DNA of 64,000 nucleotides from assembly GCF_013408535.1 (NCBI RefSeq), contig NZ_JACBZA010000001.1:3742850-3806849 (forward strand), read 5' to 3'. The DNA is from Actinopolymorpha cephalotaxi (GTDB lineage: Bacteria > Actinomycetota > Actinomycetes > Propionibacteriales > Actinopolymorphaceae). The translations under genes and the position numbers were made by a program. Shown here piece by piece: positions 1-9,483 of this stretch; the stretch's first letter is position 1, and every line of letters starts with the position of its first letter. Below the pieces are notes generated by a model. That model did not search any database, had not been told where the DNA came from, and saw only the letters and a program-made list of their open reading frames with translations.

Positions 1-837
1 CTTGCGCCCGCCCGACTCGATCAGCTCCCGCTTGCCGGCTTCGCGGACATCGGCCGCCTGCGCGCGCAGCACGTCGGCCAGCGGGGTGCCGCGTTCGACG
101 GCGATGGCGATGCCGTCGACGAACCTCGCCAGGATGGAGACGTTGGTACGGTCGCCCACCGACTCCAGCGCCTGCACCAGCGTGGCGCCCGTGCGCGCCT
201 CGGACAGCGCGAACCGGAACTCCCTGGCCAGCTCCCCCTTGCTGACGTTCGCCACGCGTTCGAGCGCGGCCACCGGACCCTCCCCCGCCGTCACCGACAG
301 CGCGAGCATGTCGGCAACGGTCGGGAACTCCGCCATCATCCGGACCTCGCGCTTCTTCACCTGCTCCACCAGGCGCCGGTCGCGCAACAGGATGCCGATG
401 ACGAACGCGGCGAAGCACAGGATCAGCAGCGGGATCGGGTTGGTCCCCCGGCTCACCAGGAGCAGCAGCGACATCGCCAGGGCGGCGGCGAACCCGGCCG
501 CTCCCCAGATCAGCTGCTCCACCCGGAAGTCCTCCACCCGCATGTCCAGCCCGGCCTGCTGGAGCCGGCGGCGGATCACCGCACCGCCGCCGAGTACGCG
601 TTCGAGCAGGCCGGCACCTCTGCGGAAGTAGGGCCGCAGGATGCGTTCCAGGGTGGGGAACGGAGTGAACACCCGGTCGGACAGGTCGTAGGCCGCGGGT
701 CCGGCCGCGTCGCGGATGTAGGGCGCCAGCCGGTCGTCGAGCTTCGGCCGGCGGAGCACCGGCAGCCGGACGATCGCCAGCACCAGGCCGAAGCCGGTGA
801 GCAGACCGAGCAGTGCGCCGTACCAGCTGATCGTCAT
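1..837 (-). CDS. tadC: TadC-like Flp pilus assembly membrane protein (3' end outside window)
   Basis: This is a GspF/T2SF-type inner-membrane platform protein of the Flp (Tad) pilus machine. The ATG at 837 overlaps the TGA of the upstream tadB-like gene as ATGA. It opens with a hydrophobic segment (MTISWYGALLGLLTG...), then a Leu/Arg-rich cytoplasmic region. The last visible residues, close to the window edge, read KRELIESGGRK, which resembles the conserved stretch before the final membrane segments of TadC proteins. About 279 codons are visible and the frame is still open at base 1, so the gene is cut by the window and not broken. The family assignment rests on order (tadA-tadB-tadC) and on these segments. 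Confidence 0.85.
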   Translation of the reverse strand, partial: MTISWYGALLGLLTGFGLVLAIVRLPVLRRPKLDDRLAPYIRDAAGPAAYDLSDRVFTPFPTLERILRPYFRRGAGLLERVLGGGAVIRRRLQQAGLDMRVEDFRVEQLIWGAAGFAAALAMSLLLLVSRGTNPIPLLILCFAAFVIGILLRDRRLVEQVKKREVRMMAEFPTVADMLALSVTAGEGPVAALERVANVSKGELAREFRFALSEARTGATLVQALESVGDRTNVSILARFVDGIAIAVERGTPLADVLRAQAADVREAGKRELIESGGRK

Positions 838-1697
838 CGCAGCACCCGCTGTTCTTCGGGCAGCCGGCCGATCCGCAGCATGAGCCGGTAGGCGACCGCG
901 CACAACGCGGCGCCCACGACCAGGATGAAGAAGCCGAGCGGGGAGTTGTAGCGGGCGATGACGTCCCGCTGGAACGACATGAAGCCCAGCACCAGCCACG
1001 GTGCGGCGACCGCGAGCCGGGCGCTGTTGACGGTCATGGACTGGCGTGACTCCAGCTCACCCCGGGTGCGGACGTCCTCGCGCAGGAACGAGGAGAGCGT
1101 GCGCAGCAGCCGGCCCAGGTCACTGCCGCCGACCTCGCGGGCGATCCGGAGCGACTCCACGATGCGGTCACCCACCGGGTCGGCGAGGTTGCGCTTGAGC
1201 TGGTCGAGGCATTCGTTGAAGCGGCCGGTGGCGCGGTAGTCCTCTGCGAACCGCTGGAACGGCCGGCGCAGCGCCTCCGGCCCGCGGACCCCGATCTGGG
1301 TGAGTGCCTCCGCCAGGGAGAGCCCGGCCCGGACGCTGGAGGCGAGGTTGTCCACGACGTCGGGCCACAGCTCGCGCAGCTCCTGCCGACGTGACCGGGC
1401 CCGGTATCGCACCAGCGCCAGCGGGCCGTAGCCGGCGAACGAGGCGAACGCGAGCGCCACCGGGAACGCGCCGGAGATGACGAACATGACCAGGAAGACG
1501 AAGATCCCCACCCCGAGACAGGCGCCGAGCAGCTGCCCCGGACTGACCGCCTCGATCCCGGCCTGGGCGAGCAGGTCCTCCAGGCGCTCGCGGAGCGAGG
1601 GTCCGGACTTGGCGGCGGCCTTGGGTGTCGGCTTGAGGAACGACCTGATGATCAGCACCAGGCCGAGCCCCAGCATCAGGCCGAGGAGGATTCCCAT
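834..1697 (-). CDS. tadB: TadB-like type II secretion system F-domain protein
   Basis: This is an inner-membrane platform protein of the Flp/Tad pilus, 287 aa. It begins MGILLGLMLGLGLVLIIRSF (membrane segment), has a second membrane region around residues 60-90, then a T2SSF domain (about 105-235) with the typical LWPDVVDNLASSVRAGLSL helix, and ends with two hydrophobic segments. The ATG at 1697 shares its A with the TGA of the ATPase gene, so translation is probably coupled. The reading frame stays open far upstream inside the ATPase gene, but that part is compositionally a shadow; the coupled ATG is the credible start. It works with the TadA ATPase upstream and TadC downstream. Confidence 0.9.
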   Translation of the reverse strand: MGILLGLMLGLGLVLIIRSFLKPTPKAAAKSGPSLRERLEDLLAQAGIEAVSPGQLLGACLGVGIFVFLVMFVISGAFPVALAFASFAGYGPLALVRYRARSRRQELRELWPDVVDNLASSVRAGLSLAEALTQIGVRGPEALRRPFQRFAEDYRATGRFNECLDQLKRNLADPVGDRIVESLRIAREVGGSDLGRLLRTLSSFLREDVRTRGELESRQSMTVNSARLAVAAPWLVLGFMSFQRDVIARYNSPLGFFILVVGAALCAVAYRLMLRIGRLPEEQRVLR

Positions 1698-2935
1698 CAG
1701 GCGACTCCCTCGAAGCGGGGCGCCAGCAGGCGGGACAGGTCGTAACCGATGCGCTCGAAGCGGTCCGGGTGCGGTGGGTAGCCGTCGGCGCGGACCAGCC
1801 GGTCGCCGCGCAGGACGAAGATCGGCTCCAGCTCCACCACGTCGCCCTCGACCCGGCCCGGCACCGCGCAGATCTCGCGTACGCGCCGCCGGCCGCTCTC
1901 GATCAGCTGGGTGTGCACCACGATGTCGACCGCGCCGGCCACGGTCGGAACGACGAACCGCGAGCCGATGTTCTCCCCCGCAAGCAGCGGAAGCGTGCAC
2001 ATCTTGGTGATCGCCTCGCGGGCGGAGTTGGCGTGGATGGTGCACATGCCCGGCAGCCCGGAGTTGAGCGCGATCAGCAGGTCGAGGCACTCCTCGGCGC
2101 GGACCTCGCCGACGATGATCCGGCTGGGCCGCATCCGGAGGGCTTCCTTGACGAGGTTGCGCAACCGGATCTCGCCGGTGCCCTCGAGGTTGGACTGCCG
2201 GGTCTGCATCGGCACCCAGTCGGGCAGCGGGATCTTCAGCTCGAAGACCTCCTCGCAGCTGACGATCCGCTCCCGTGGCGGCACCGCGGCGCCCAGGCAG
2301 TTGAGCAACGTGGTCTTGCCGGCCTGGGTGCCACCCGCAACAAGGACGTTGAGCCCGGCGACGACGCAGGCCTCCAGGAAGTGCGCGCCCTGAGTGGTGA
2401 GGGTGCCGAGGGAGACGAGGTCCTCGAGGTGGGTGGCCCGGACCACGAACTTGCGGATGTTGACCGCCCAGTGCGTGCGGGTGATGTCGGGGATCACGAC
2501 GTGCAGCCGGCTGCCGTCGGGCAGCATCGCGTCCACGAACGGGGTGGAGAAGTCGATCCGTCGACCGGTGGTCTTGAGCATCCGCTCGACCAGGTCGCGC
2601 ACCTCGTCGGCGGTGAGCACCGTGGTGGTGAGCTCGGAGCGGCCGTTGCGGGCGATGAACACCTTCGAGGGCTGGTTGATCCAGATCTCCTCGATGGTGG
2701 GGTCGTCGAGATACTTCTGCAGCGGGCCGAACCCGGCGATGGCGTTGAACACCTCGCGGGCCACCTCACGCTGGTCGCCCAGCGGAGGCAGTGTGGCCAC
2801 CAGCGTGCGCTCGTCGTAGCGAAGGATGACCTGGTCGATGATCCGGCGGATCGCGCCCGGCTCCTTGAGGGGGTCGAGCCCTTCGCGGCGGACCTTCTCG
2901 CGCACCTCGGAGTCGATGATGTCGACCGCACTCAT
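1697..2935 (-). CDS. cpaF: Flp pilus assembly ATPase TadA/CpaF
   Basis: This secretion NTPase of the PulE/VirB11-like family powers Flp pilus assembly, 412 aa. The N-terminal domain (about 1-150) contains IEEIWINQPSKVFIARNG. The ATPase core has a Walker A variant GGTQAGKTTLLN (about residue 200), an Asp/Glu box ERIVSCEEVFEL, and a Walker B-like RIIVGEVRAEE, followed by GMCTIHANSA, all classical for CpaF. The start ATG is preceded by an AGGGA ribosome-binding site. It is the first gene of the tadA-tadB-tadC run; the matching CpaB- and CpaE-like genes lie about 35 kb away at 38156-40154. Confidence 0.93.
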   Translation of the reverse strand: MSAVDIIDSEVREKVRREGLDPLKEPGAIRRIIDQVILRYDERTLVATLPPLGDQREVAREVFNAIAGFGPLQKYLDDPTIEEIWINQPSKVFIARNGRSELTTTVLTADEVRDLVERMLKTTGRRIDFSTPFVDAMLPDGSRLHVVIPDITRTHWAVNIRKFVVRATHLEDLVSLGTLTTQGAHFLEACVVAGLNVLVAGGTQAGKTTLLNCLGAAVPPRERIVSCEEVFELKIPLPDWVPMQTRQSNLEGTGEIRLRNLVKEALRMRPSRIIVGEVRAEECLDLLIALNSGLPGMCTIHANSAREAITKMCTLPLLAGENIGSRFVVPTVAGAVDIVVHTQLIESGRRRVREICAVPGRVEGDVVELEPIFVLRGDRLVRADGYPPHPDRFERIGYDLSRLLAPRFEGVA

Positions 2936-3232
2936 GTCTTCCCTGCACCCCGCGCCACTAGCACGTCTACATCCCGGTCAGCGGCCTTGATCTCGAAGCC
3001 GCTCGTGGATTGTGTCATGCACCGATCTCGACCGCGAACGGTTGTCCACAGGCCTTCCGGACGTACCGCGAATGGTCACCGGCCGGTCGCCCCTGGTCCG
3101 CCGGCGGGCGTTCCGGGCCGGTGAGTCGGCTAGGGTCGGTGGCAGCGTCGCGTGCCGGTGGCAGGCCGTGTCAGGCATGGAGGCGCCGAACCGAAGGACT
3201 GTCGATGCTCTCGTCGCTCCCTTCGTTCTCGC

Positions 3233-3703
3233 GTGACTGAGCGCGAGACGACCAGGCTCGTCGCCTGGAGCACCGAACTAAGCCGCGTCCACCGACGCAT
3301 CCGTGAGGCGCTGCGCGTCACGCAGGAGGCCGTACGCGCCGGGCGCCCGGCCGAGCAGGCCGGGCGCGACCTGCTTCTTTACTGCCACGGCTTCTGTGCC
3401 GCACTCGACGGCCACCACAGGGGTGAGGATCGAGCACTGTTTCCTGCCATCGAGGAAGCGCACCCCGACCTGGCACCCGTTCTCCGCGCGCTCGAACAGG
3501 ACCACTCGATGATGGCTCACCTTCTCGGTGAACTGCGCGCGGCAGTCGACCGATCCGCTCCGGCGGAGGAGCTCGACCGTCACCTGGAAGGCGTGGCCGC
3601 GATCATGGAGAGCCACTTCCGCTACGAGGAGCGCCAGTTGCTCACGGTCCTGGAAGCTCTCGAACTGCCCGCCACCGTGAGCGACGTGCTCGGGCCCCTC
3701 TGA
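3233..3703 (+). CDS. hemerythrin-like domain protein
   Basis: This is a four-helix-bundle protein of the hemerythrin HHE type, 156 aa from the GTG at 3233. The visible metal-ligand pattern is H (in SRVHRRI), HGF, HHRGEDRALFP (HxxxE), DHSMMAHLL and HFRYEERQLL (HxxxE). Such proteins bind a di-iron centre and sense or carry O2 or NO, or protect against oxidants; which applies here cannot be read from sequence. The frame extends upstream to a GTG at 3152, but that adds a 27-residue Arg-rich stretch unlike the family, so I prefer 3233. Neither start has a clear ribosome-binding site. It is convergent with the glutamate dehydrogenase gene and shares its terminator hairpin. Confidence 0.75.
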   Translation: MTERETTRLVAWSTELSRVHRRIREALRVTQEAVRAGRPAEQAGRDLLLYCHGFCAALDGHHRGEDRALFPAIEEAHPDLAPVLRALEQDHSMMAHLLGELRAAVDRSAPAEELDRHLEGVAAIMESHFRYEERQLLTVLEALELPATVSDVLGPL

Positions 3704-3743
3704 GCCGCAACGGATCCGAGCCGGAACCGGGTGGTCGCTCCAA

Positions 3744-3763
3744 GGGTGTTGCGAACAACACCC
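3744..3763. terminator. bidirectional hairpin terminator
   Basis: A perfect 8-bp stem, GGGTGTTG/CAACACCC, closes a CGAA tetraloop. It sits 40 nt after the hemerythrin-like gene and directly abuts the stop codon of the convergent glutamate dehydrogenase gene, so it can serve both. Confidence 0.75.
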
Positions 3764-6700
3764 CTAGTTGGCGGACGGGAGGAGGCGGCGGACGACGCGG
3801 AGACCGACGGACAGCCGCGCCAGGTCGGCGACGTCGCCCTCCACGATCTCGCCCAGGGTCGAGCGGGTGCGGCTGACCAGCGCCTGGTCGCGTTCGGCCC
3901 AGGCGTCCACCCGCTCCTCCGGCTCGGCGTCGCCCGGCGTCACCGACAACGCGTCCATGGTCAGCTGGGCGTGCACGTTGTGCAGGTCGTCGCGCAGCGT
4001 CGCCCGGGCGGTGGTCTGCCAGCGGTCCTGCCGGGGCAGGGCGAGGATGCGTTCGAGCAACCGGCCGAGCTCCAGGCGTTCACCGAGGACGAAGTGCACC
4101 CGGGCCACGTCCATCAGGTCGGCACCGGTGCGGTTGGCGGTCTCCACGATGCCCAGGCCGGCGTACGTCGGCGCCAGTGCGGCGACCCGGGTGGCCAGCT
4201 CCTCCGGCACCCCCGCCTCGACGAACCCGTGCAGCCGGCCCTCGAACAGCGTCCGCTCGCGGCCGGTCAGCACCTCCGGCAGCGACTCCGACAGCTCCCG
4301 CATCCCCGCGGCGAAGAACTCGATCGTGGCCGCGACGTCCATCGGCGGGCGGCGGTTCTGTACGAACCACCGGCTGGCGCGTTCGGCGATCGTGCGCGCC
4401 TCCAGCCGCATCCGCACCTGCATCCCGGACTCGATCCGGTTGTCCAGCCGCTGGATCTCGGCGAAGATCTCGTCCGCGCCGAAGATGGCCCGGGCGGCGA
4501 CGTGGGCGCGGGCCAGCTCCTCCGCCGGAGCGCCCGTCTCCAGCGACAGCCGGGGATAGAACGTCATCCCGGCCATGTTGACCATCCGGTTGACCACCTG
4601 GGTGGTGATGATCTCCCGGCGCAGCGGGTGGTCGGCCATCTGGTCCTGGAAGCGGTCCCGGATCGGCTCGGGGAAGTAGGCGGCCAGCTCGGCGTTGAGG
4701 TAGGGGTCGTCGGGCAGCGACGTCCCCAGCAGCTCGCTGGCCAGCACGATCTTGGTGTACGCGAAGAGCACGGCGAGCTCGGGTGCGGTGAGCCCGCCGC
4801 CCTGCGCCTGGCGTTCGCGGAACTGCTTGGGGTTGGGCAGGAACTCGAGCTCCCGGTCGATCAGGCCGAGCTTCTCCAGCCGGCGGATCCAGTCGGCGTG
4901 CACGTGCATCAGCGCCTTGGATCCGGCGGCGGCGTTCTGCAGGGCGACGTTCTGCTGGTAGTTGTCGTCCAGGACGAGCTGGGCCACCTCGTCGGTCATC
5001 CCGGCCAGCACCTCGTTGCGCTGCTTGCCGGTCAGGTCGCCCTCCTGCACCAGCCGGTCCAGCAGGACCTTGATGTTGACCTCGTGGTCGGAGGTGTCGA
5101 CGCCCGCGGAGTTGTCGATGAAGTCCGTGGTGAGCTTGCCGCCCTGCTGGGCGTACTCGATCCGGCCGAGCTGGGTGAGGCCGAGGTTGCCGCCCTCCCC
5201 CACACAGGCGGCGCGCAGCTGCCGGCCGTTGACGCGCACCGCGTCGTTGGCCTTGTCGCCGGCGTCGGCGTGGGTCTCGGTGGACGCCTTGACGTAGGTG
5301 CCGATGCCGCCGTTCCACAGCAGGTCGACCGGCGCGGTGAGGATGGCGCGGATCAGCTCGCTCGGGGTGAGCGCGTCGACGTTGCGGGCGATGCCGAGCG
5401 AGGCGCGGACCTGTGGGCTGAGGGGGATCGACTTCGCCGTCCGGCGGTAGACCCCTCCCCCGGTGCTGATCAGGTCGCGGTCGTAGTCGGCCCAGCTCGA
5501 CCTCGGCAGGCCGAACAGCCGCCGGCGTTCGTCGTAGGACGCGTCGGGGTCGGGATCGGGGTCGAGGAAGATGTGCCGGTGGTCGAACGCCGCGACCAGC
5601 CGGGTGTGCCGCGAGCACAGCATGCCGTTGCCGAAGACGTCACCGGACATGTCGCCGACGCCCACACAGGTGAAGTCCTCGTTCTGGCAGTCCCGGCCGA
5701 GCTCGCGGAAGTGCCGCTTGACCGACTCCCACGCACCGCGGGCGGTGATGCCCATCGCCTTGTGGTCGTAGCCGTCGGAGCCGCCGGAGGCGAACGCGTC
5801 GCCGAGCCAGAAGCCGTAGGACTTCGCCACGTCGTTGGCGATGTCGGAGAAGCTCGCGGTGCCCTTGTCGGCGGCGACCACGAGGTAGGCGTCGTCGCCG
5901 TCGTGGCGTACGACGTCCTCCGGCGGGATCACCTCGCCCCGCTGGAGGTTGTCGGTGATGTCCAGCAGCCCGCTGATGAACGTGCGGTAGGACGCGACCC
6001 CCTCGGCCATCCAGGCGTCGCGGTCGCCCGGGTCGGGCAGCTGCTTGGCGAAGAACCCGCCCTTGGCGCCGACCGGCACGATCACGGTGTTCTTCACCAT
6101 CTGTGCCTTGGCCAGGCCGAGCACCTCGGTACGGAAGTCCTCACGACGGTCGGACCAGCGCAGCCCGCCGCGGGCCACCGGGCCGAACCGCAGGTGAACG
6201 CCCTCCACCCGCGGGGAGTAGACCCAGATCTCGTACTGCGGCCGCGGCTCGGGCAGCTCGGGGTTGGAGCGCGGGTCGAGCTTGAACGAGATGTACGGCT
6301 TGGGCTCACCGTCGGCGTCCCGCTGGAAGTAGTTGGTGCGCAGCGTGGTGCGGACGAGGTTGAGCAGGGAACGCAGGATGCGGTCGTGGTCCAGGCTCAC
6401 CACGTCGTCCAGGCCCGCCTCGATCTGCTCGACCAGCCTGCCGGCCTGCTCGTCGCGCGCCTTCGGGTCCTGGTCGCCACGCGGGTCGAAGCGCGCCTCG
6501 AACAGGCTGACCAGCCGGCAGGCCAGGTCGACGTTGGCGGTGAGCGCGTCCTCGATGTAGCTCTGGCTGAACGTCGACCCCGACTGGCGCATGTACTTCG
6601 CGTACGCGCGCAGGATGCTCGCCTGCCGCCAGTCCAGCCCGGCCCGCAGCACCAGCGCGTTGAACCCGTCGCTCTCGGCCCGGCCGGACCACACCGCGGA

Positions 6701-8662
6701 GAACGCGTTCTGGAACAGCTCCCGGATCGCGGCGGCCGGCGCGCCGACGACCGCGGCGTCGTAGACGAGCCCGAAGTCGTAGATCCAGGCCCGGCGGTGG
6801 TCGGCGGTCTCGATCTCGTACGGGCGTTCGTCGATGACCTCCACACCCATCCGGGTGAGGCGGGGCAGGACGTCGGACAGCGACAGGCTCTGGCCGGTGC
6901 GGTAGATCTTGAACCGGCGTTCGTTCGGCGCGGCGTCGACCGGCTCGTACAGCGACAGGCCCAGGCCCCCTTCGACGGGCAGCTCCTCCAGCCGCAGCAG
7001 GTCGGCCACTCCGGTGCGGGCCGGGAAGTCGTCGCGGTAGGCGACCGGGAACGCCTCGTCGTAGCGATGCAGCAGCCGCGCGGCCTCCGCCTCGCCCACC
7101 TGGTCGTTGAGCGCGTCGGCGAAGTCGTCGGACCAGGTGCGGGTGGCCTGGGACAGCTGCTCCTCCACCTCGGCAACGTCGAGGTCGGGGATCGTGGCGC
7201 CGCGCGGCATCCGGATCACGAAGTGCAGCCGGGCCAGCACCGACTCCGACAGCCGCAGCGCGAAGTCGATGGTCTCCCCGCCGTAGGCGGCGAGGAGCAG
7301 CCGCTGCAGTTCCAGGCGTACATCGGTGGAGAACCGGTCGCGCGGGAGGTAGACCAGGCAGGAGACGTAACGGCCGTAGTCGTCACGGCGTACGAACAGC
7401 CGCAGCCGGCGGCGCTCCTGGAGGTAGAGGACGGCCATCACGGTCGGGAGGAGCTCCTCGGCCGACACCTGGAACAGCTCGTCGCGCGGATAGGTCTCCA
7501 GGATGTCCAGCAGGACCTTGCCGGAGTGGGAGTCGGTGGAGTAGCCGGAGCGCTCGATCACCTCGGCCGTACGGGCGCGCAGGACGGGGATGCGGCGCAC
7601 GCTCTGGGTGTAGACCGCGGAGGTGAACAGCCCGAGGAAGCGGCGCTCGCCCACCACCTCACCGGACTCGTCGAAGGTCTTGATCCCGATGTAGTCGAGG
7701 TAGGCCGGCCGGTGCACCGTGGAGCGGGAGTTGGCCTTGGTGAGGATGAGGAGCCGCTTCTCCTTCGCCTTGGTGCGCACCTGCGACGGCATCTGCCGAA
7801 ACGACCGGGTCGAGCGCGGGTCCGAACGCAGGATGCCGAGACCCTTGCCGGGCACGGCCCGCATGATCGAGTCGCCGTCCGGTGTCTCGTGCAGGGTGTA
7901 CTCGCGGTAGCCGAGGAACGTGAAGTGGTTGTCGGCCAGCCAGGTGAGCAGCTCGCGGGTGTCGGCGATCTCCTGCTCGGGCAGCGGCGGCGGGTTGGTG
8001 GCGAGGTCCTCCACCACCTCCAGTGCCCGGCCTCGCAGCTTGTCGAAGTCCTCCACCGACTCGCGGACGTCGTTGAGGACCCGGCGCAGGTCGGCCTCGA
8101 TCTGCACCAGGTCGCCGGGGTCGCTCACCCGGTCGATCTCGACGTGGATCCACGACTCCGGCACCAGGTCGGGGTCCCGGCGGTCGGCCGCCGCCGCGGG
8201 CGTTCCGTTGTAACCGCCCTCGACGCCGAGCAGCCCGCCGGTGATCTCCCGGTGCACGGTGACCTGCGGGTGGACCACGAGGTGGATGCCGTGCTTGCGC
8301 CGGGACAGCTCCATCGTCACCGAGTCGACGAGGAACGGCATGTCGTCGGTGACGACCTCCACCACGGTGTGGCTGCACGACCAGCCGTGCTCCTCGACCG
8401 TGGGGGTGAAGACGTTGACCGCGGCGGTGCCCTGCGGGCGCTCCTGCGCCAGGCGGTAGTGGCTGCGCGCGGTGCCGTAGACGTCCACCGGGTCGCGGTG
8501 GAGGAGGTCCTCGGCGGAGACGTGACGGTAGTAGATGGCCAGCAGCCGCTCCACCTGGTCAGGTGGTAGCGCTCCGGCCGAACGACTGTGCTCGGCGACC
8601 TTGGCGGCGTCGGCCAGGATCGCGTCCTTGGCGTCGTCCCACTTGCTGCCGGTGACGGTCAT
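3764..8662 (-). CDS. gdhB: NAD-specific glutamate dehydrogenase, large (180-kDa) class
   Basis: Oxidative deamination of L-glutamate to 2-oxoglutarate with NAD+. The product has 1,632 aa, the usual length of the large class. N-terminal ACT-like/regulatory segments (about 1-700) precede the catalytic core (about 760-1200), which shows GPVARGGLRWSDRREDFRTE, KAQMVKN and PVGAKGGFF, followed by CVGVGDMSGDVFGNG and the helical C-terminal domain. I chose the ATG at 8662 (MTVTGSKWDD), preceded by an AGGCGAGG ribosome-binding site; the frame is open further upstream but reads as low-complexity Pro/Arg sequence over a tandem repeat. pruA, which makes glutamate from P5C, lies about 1.8 kb away, suggesting a proline/glutamate catabolic neighbourhood. 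Confidence 0.95.
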   Translation of the reverse strand: MTVTGSKWDDAKDAILADAAKVAEHSRSAGALPPDQVERLLAIYYRHVSAEDLLHRDPVDVYGTARSHYRLAQERPQGTAAVNVFTPTVEEHGWSCSHTVVEVVTDDMPFLVDSVTMELSRRKHGIHLVVHPQVTVHREITGGLLGVEGGYNGTPAAAADRRDPDLVPESWIHVEIDRVSDPGDLVQIEADLRRVLNDVRESVEDFDKLRGRALEVVEDLATNPPPLPEQEIADTRELLTWLADNHFTFLGYREYTLHETPDGDSIMRAVPGKGLGILRSDPRSTRSFRQMPSQVRTKAKEKRLLILTKANSRSTVHRPAYLDYIGIKTFDESGEVVGERRFLGLFTSAVYTQSVRRIPVLRARTAEVIERSGYSTDSHSGKVLLDILETYPRDELFQVSAEELLPTVMAVLYLQERRRLRLFVRRDDYGRYVSCLVYLPRDRFSTDVRLELQRLLLAAYGGETIDFALRLSESVLARLHFVIRMPRGATIPDLDVAEVEEQLSQATRTWSDDFADALNDQVGEAEAARLLHRYDEAFPVAYRDDFPARTGVADLLRLEELPVEGGLGLSLYEPVDAAPNERRFKIYRTGQSLSLSDVLPRLTRMGVEVIDERPYEIETADHRRAWIYDFGLVYDAAVVGAPAAAIRELFQNAFSAVWSGRAESDGFNALVLRAGLDWRQASILRAYAKYMRQSGSTFSQSYIEDALTANVDLACRLVSLFEARFDPRGDQDPKARDEQAGRLVEQIEAGLDDVVSLDHDRILRSLLNLVRTTLRTNYFQRDADGEPKPYISFKLDPRSNPELPEPRPQYEIWVYSPRVEGVHLRFGPVARGGLRWSDRREDFRTEVLGLAKAQMVKNTVIVPVGAKGGFFAKQLPDPGDRDAWMAEGVASYRTFISGLLDITDNLQRGEVIPPEDVVRHDGDDAYLVVAADKGTASFSDIANDVAKSYGFWLGDAFASGGSDGYDHKAMGITARGAWESVKRHFRELGRDCQNEDFTCVGVGDMSGDVFGNGMLCSRHTRLVAAFDHRHIFLDPDPDPDASYDERRRLFGLPRSSWADYDRDLISTGGGVYRRTAKSIPLSPQVRASLGIARNVDALTPSELIRAILTAPVDLLWNGGIGTYVKASTETHADAGDKANDAVRVNGRQLRAACVGEGGNLGLTQLGRIEYAQQGGKLTTDFIDNSAGVDTSDHEVNIKVLLDRLVQEGDLTGKQRNEVLAGMTDEVAQLVLDDNYQQNVALQNAAAGSKALMHVHADWIRRLEKLGLIDRELEFLPNPKQFRERQAQGGGLTAPELAVLFAYTKIVLASELLGTSLPDDPYLNAELAAYFPEPIRDRFQDQMADHPLRREIITTQVVNRMVNMAGMTFYPRLSLETGAPAEELARAHVAARAIFGADEIFAEIQRLDNRIESGMQVRMRLEARTIAERASRWFVQNRRPPMDVAATIEFFAAGMRELSESLPEVLTGRERTLFEGRLHGFVEAGVPEELATRVAALAPTYAGLGIVETANRTGADLMDVARVHFVLGERLELGRLLERILALPRQDRWQTTARATLRDDLHNVHAQLTMDALSVTPGDAEPEERVDAWAERDQALVSRTRSTLGEIVEGDVADLARLSVGLRVVRRLLPSAN

Positions 8663-8821
8663 GACCTCGCCTTGTCCCTCGGTCCAGCTGTCCACCGGAG
8701 CCACGGCAGGCGCCGGGGCCGTACGCCGTCGTACGGGCCTCTCCGACCCTAATCCCTGCCCCCGGGTCCCTGCACGGTCCACGCGAGGAGGCACGGGGTG
8801 GGATGAATCCGGCGACCGGTG

Positions 8822-8848
8822 CGTCACGGGCGTCACGGGCGTCACGGG
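8822..8848. repeat. 9-bp tandem repeat, three copies
   Basis: CGTCACGGG is repeated three times without change, followed by a partial copy (CGTACGGG). It lies about 160 bp upstream of the gdh start. Confidence 0.9.
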
Positions 8849-8897
8849 CGTACGGGTCGGGCAAAGGCCCCCGACGGGGCCCGGCGGGGTGGGCGGC

Positions 8898-8921
8898 CTG
8901 GACGGGCTGGACGGGCTCGAC
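8898..8921. repeat. 9-bp tandem repeat, 2.6 copies
   Basis: CTGGACGGG occurs twice in tandem, then CTCGAC. It is a second, unrelated 9-bp array 50 bp from the first, in the same divergent intergenic region. Confidence 0.85.
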
Positions 8922-8979
8922 AGACCTCCGATGGGATTCGATGTCGGCAAACGCGGCGATCTTCGTGTTGGATCTCACC

Positions 8980-9483
8980 ATGGACCTTCATCGGGAATGC
9001 AGCTACGCGGCTCCGCCGGACACCGTGTACGCCATGCTGACCAACGAGAGCTTCATCCGGCACCGGGTGGAGAAGGCGCACGCGCTGAGCTACGACATCG
9101 ACGTACGCGACGGCGACGGCGGCGGCGCCCGCTCGACCACCCACCAGTCGCTGCCCGCGAAGGTGCCGGACTTCGTCCGCAAGTTCGTCGGGGAGCGGAT
9201 CGAGCTGGACGAGGTGATCGACTGGGGACCGCCCGGTCCGGACGGGTCCCGTACCGGCGACCTGAAGGTCGACATCGCCAACGCGCCGGTCACGATGCGG
9301 GGCAAGATCCGGCTGGTGCCCGACGCGGGCGGCTCGTCCACCAAGCAGATCGTGGACGCCGACCTGAAGGCGTCGGTCCCGATCATCGGGAAGAAGATCG
9401 AGCAGGCCGCCGCGCCCGCGGTGATGGCCGGCCTGGACGGCATGGAGGATCTGGGCCGCGACTGGCTGGCCGCCAAGCGGTGA
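8980..9483 (+). CDS. DUF2505 family protein
   Basis: 167 aa from the ATG at 8980, starting MDLHRECSYAAPPDTVYAML. The layout (an opening beta strand and YAAPPDTVYAMLTNESFI) matches the actinobacterial DUF2505 family, predicted to have an SRPBCC/START-like ligand-binding fold. Function is unknown. An in-frame ATG at 8941 would add 13 residues; neither start has a strong ribosome-binding site, and the shorter form fits the family length. The downstream DUF402 gene starts inside the stop codon (GTGA), so the two are translationally coupled. Confidence 0.8.
   Translation: MDLHRECSYAAPPDTVYAMLTNESFIRHRVEKAHALSYDIDVRDGDGGGARSTTHQSLPAKVPDFVRKFVGERIELDEVIDWGPPGPDGSRTGDLKVDIANAPVTMRGKIRLVPDAGGSSTKQIVDADLKASVPIIGKKIEQAAAPAVMAGLDGMEDLGRDWLAAKR

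Larger units (their letters stand above)
8663..8979. other. intergenic region between divergent gdh and DUF2505 gene
   Basis: This 317-bp region must carry the promoters of both divergent genes, but I cannot name a convincing -35/-10 pair. Its clearest content is two short tandem arrays (8822-8848 and 8898-8921), listed separately. Confidence 0.5.

Noticed and set aside
3731-8569. A 1,612-codon plus-strand open frame
   Set aside because: It lies wholly antisense to the well-supported glutamate dehydrogenase, reads as His/Gly/Arg-rich shadow sequence, and has no family motifs. Long antisense frames are expected at this G+C.
8822-8848. Tandem repeats as a CRISPR array
   Set aside because: The units are 9 bp and directly adjacent with no spacers, and no cas genes are present.
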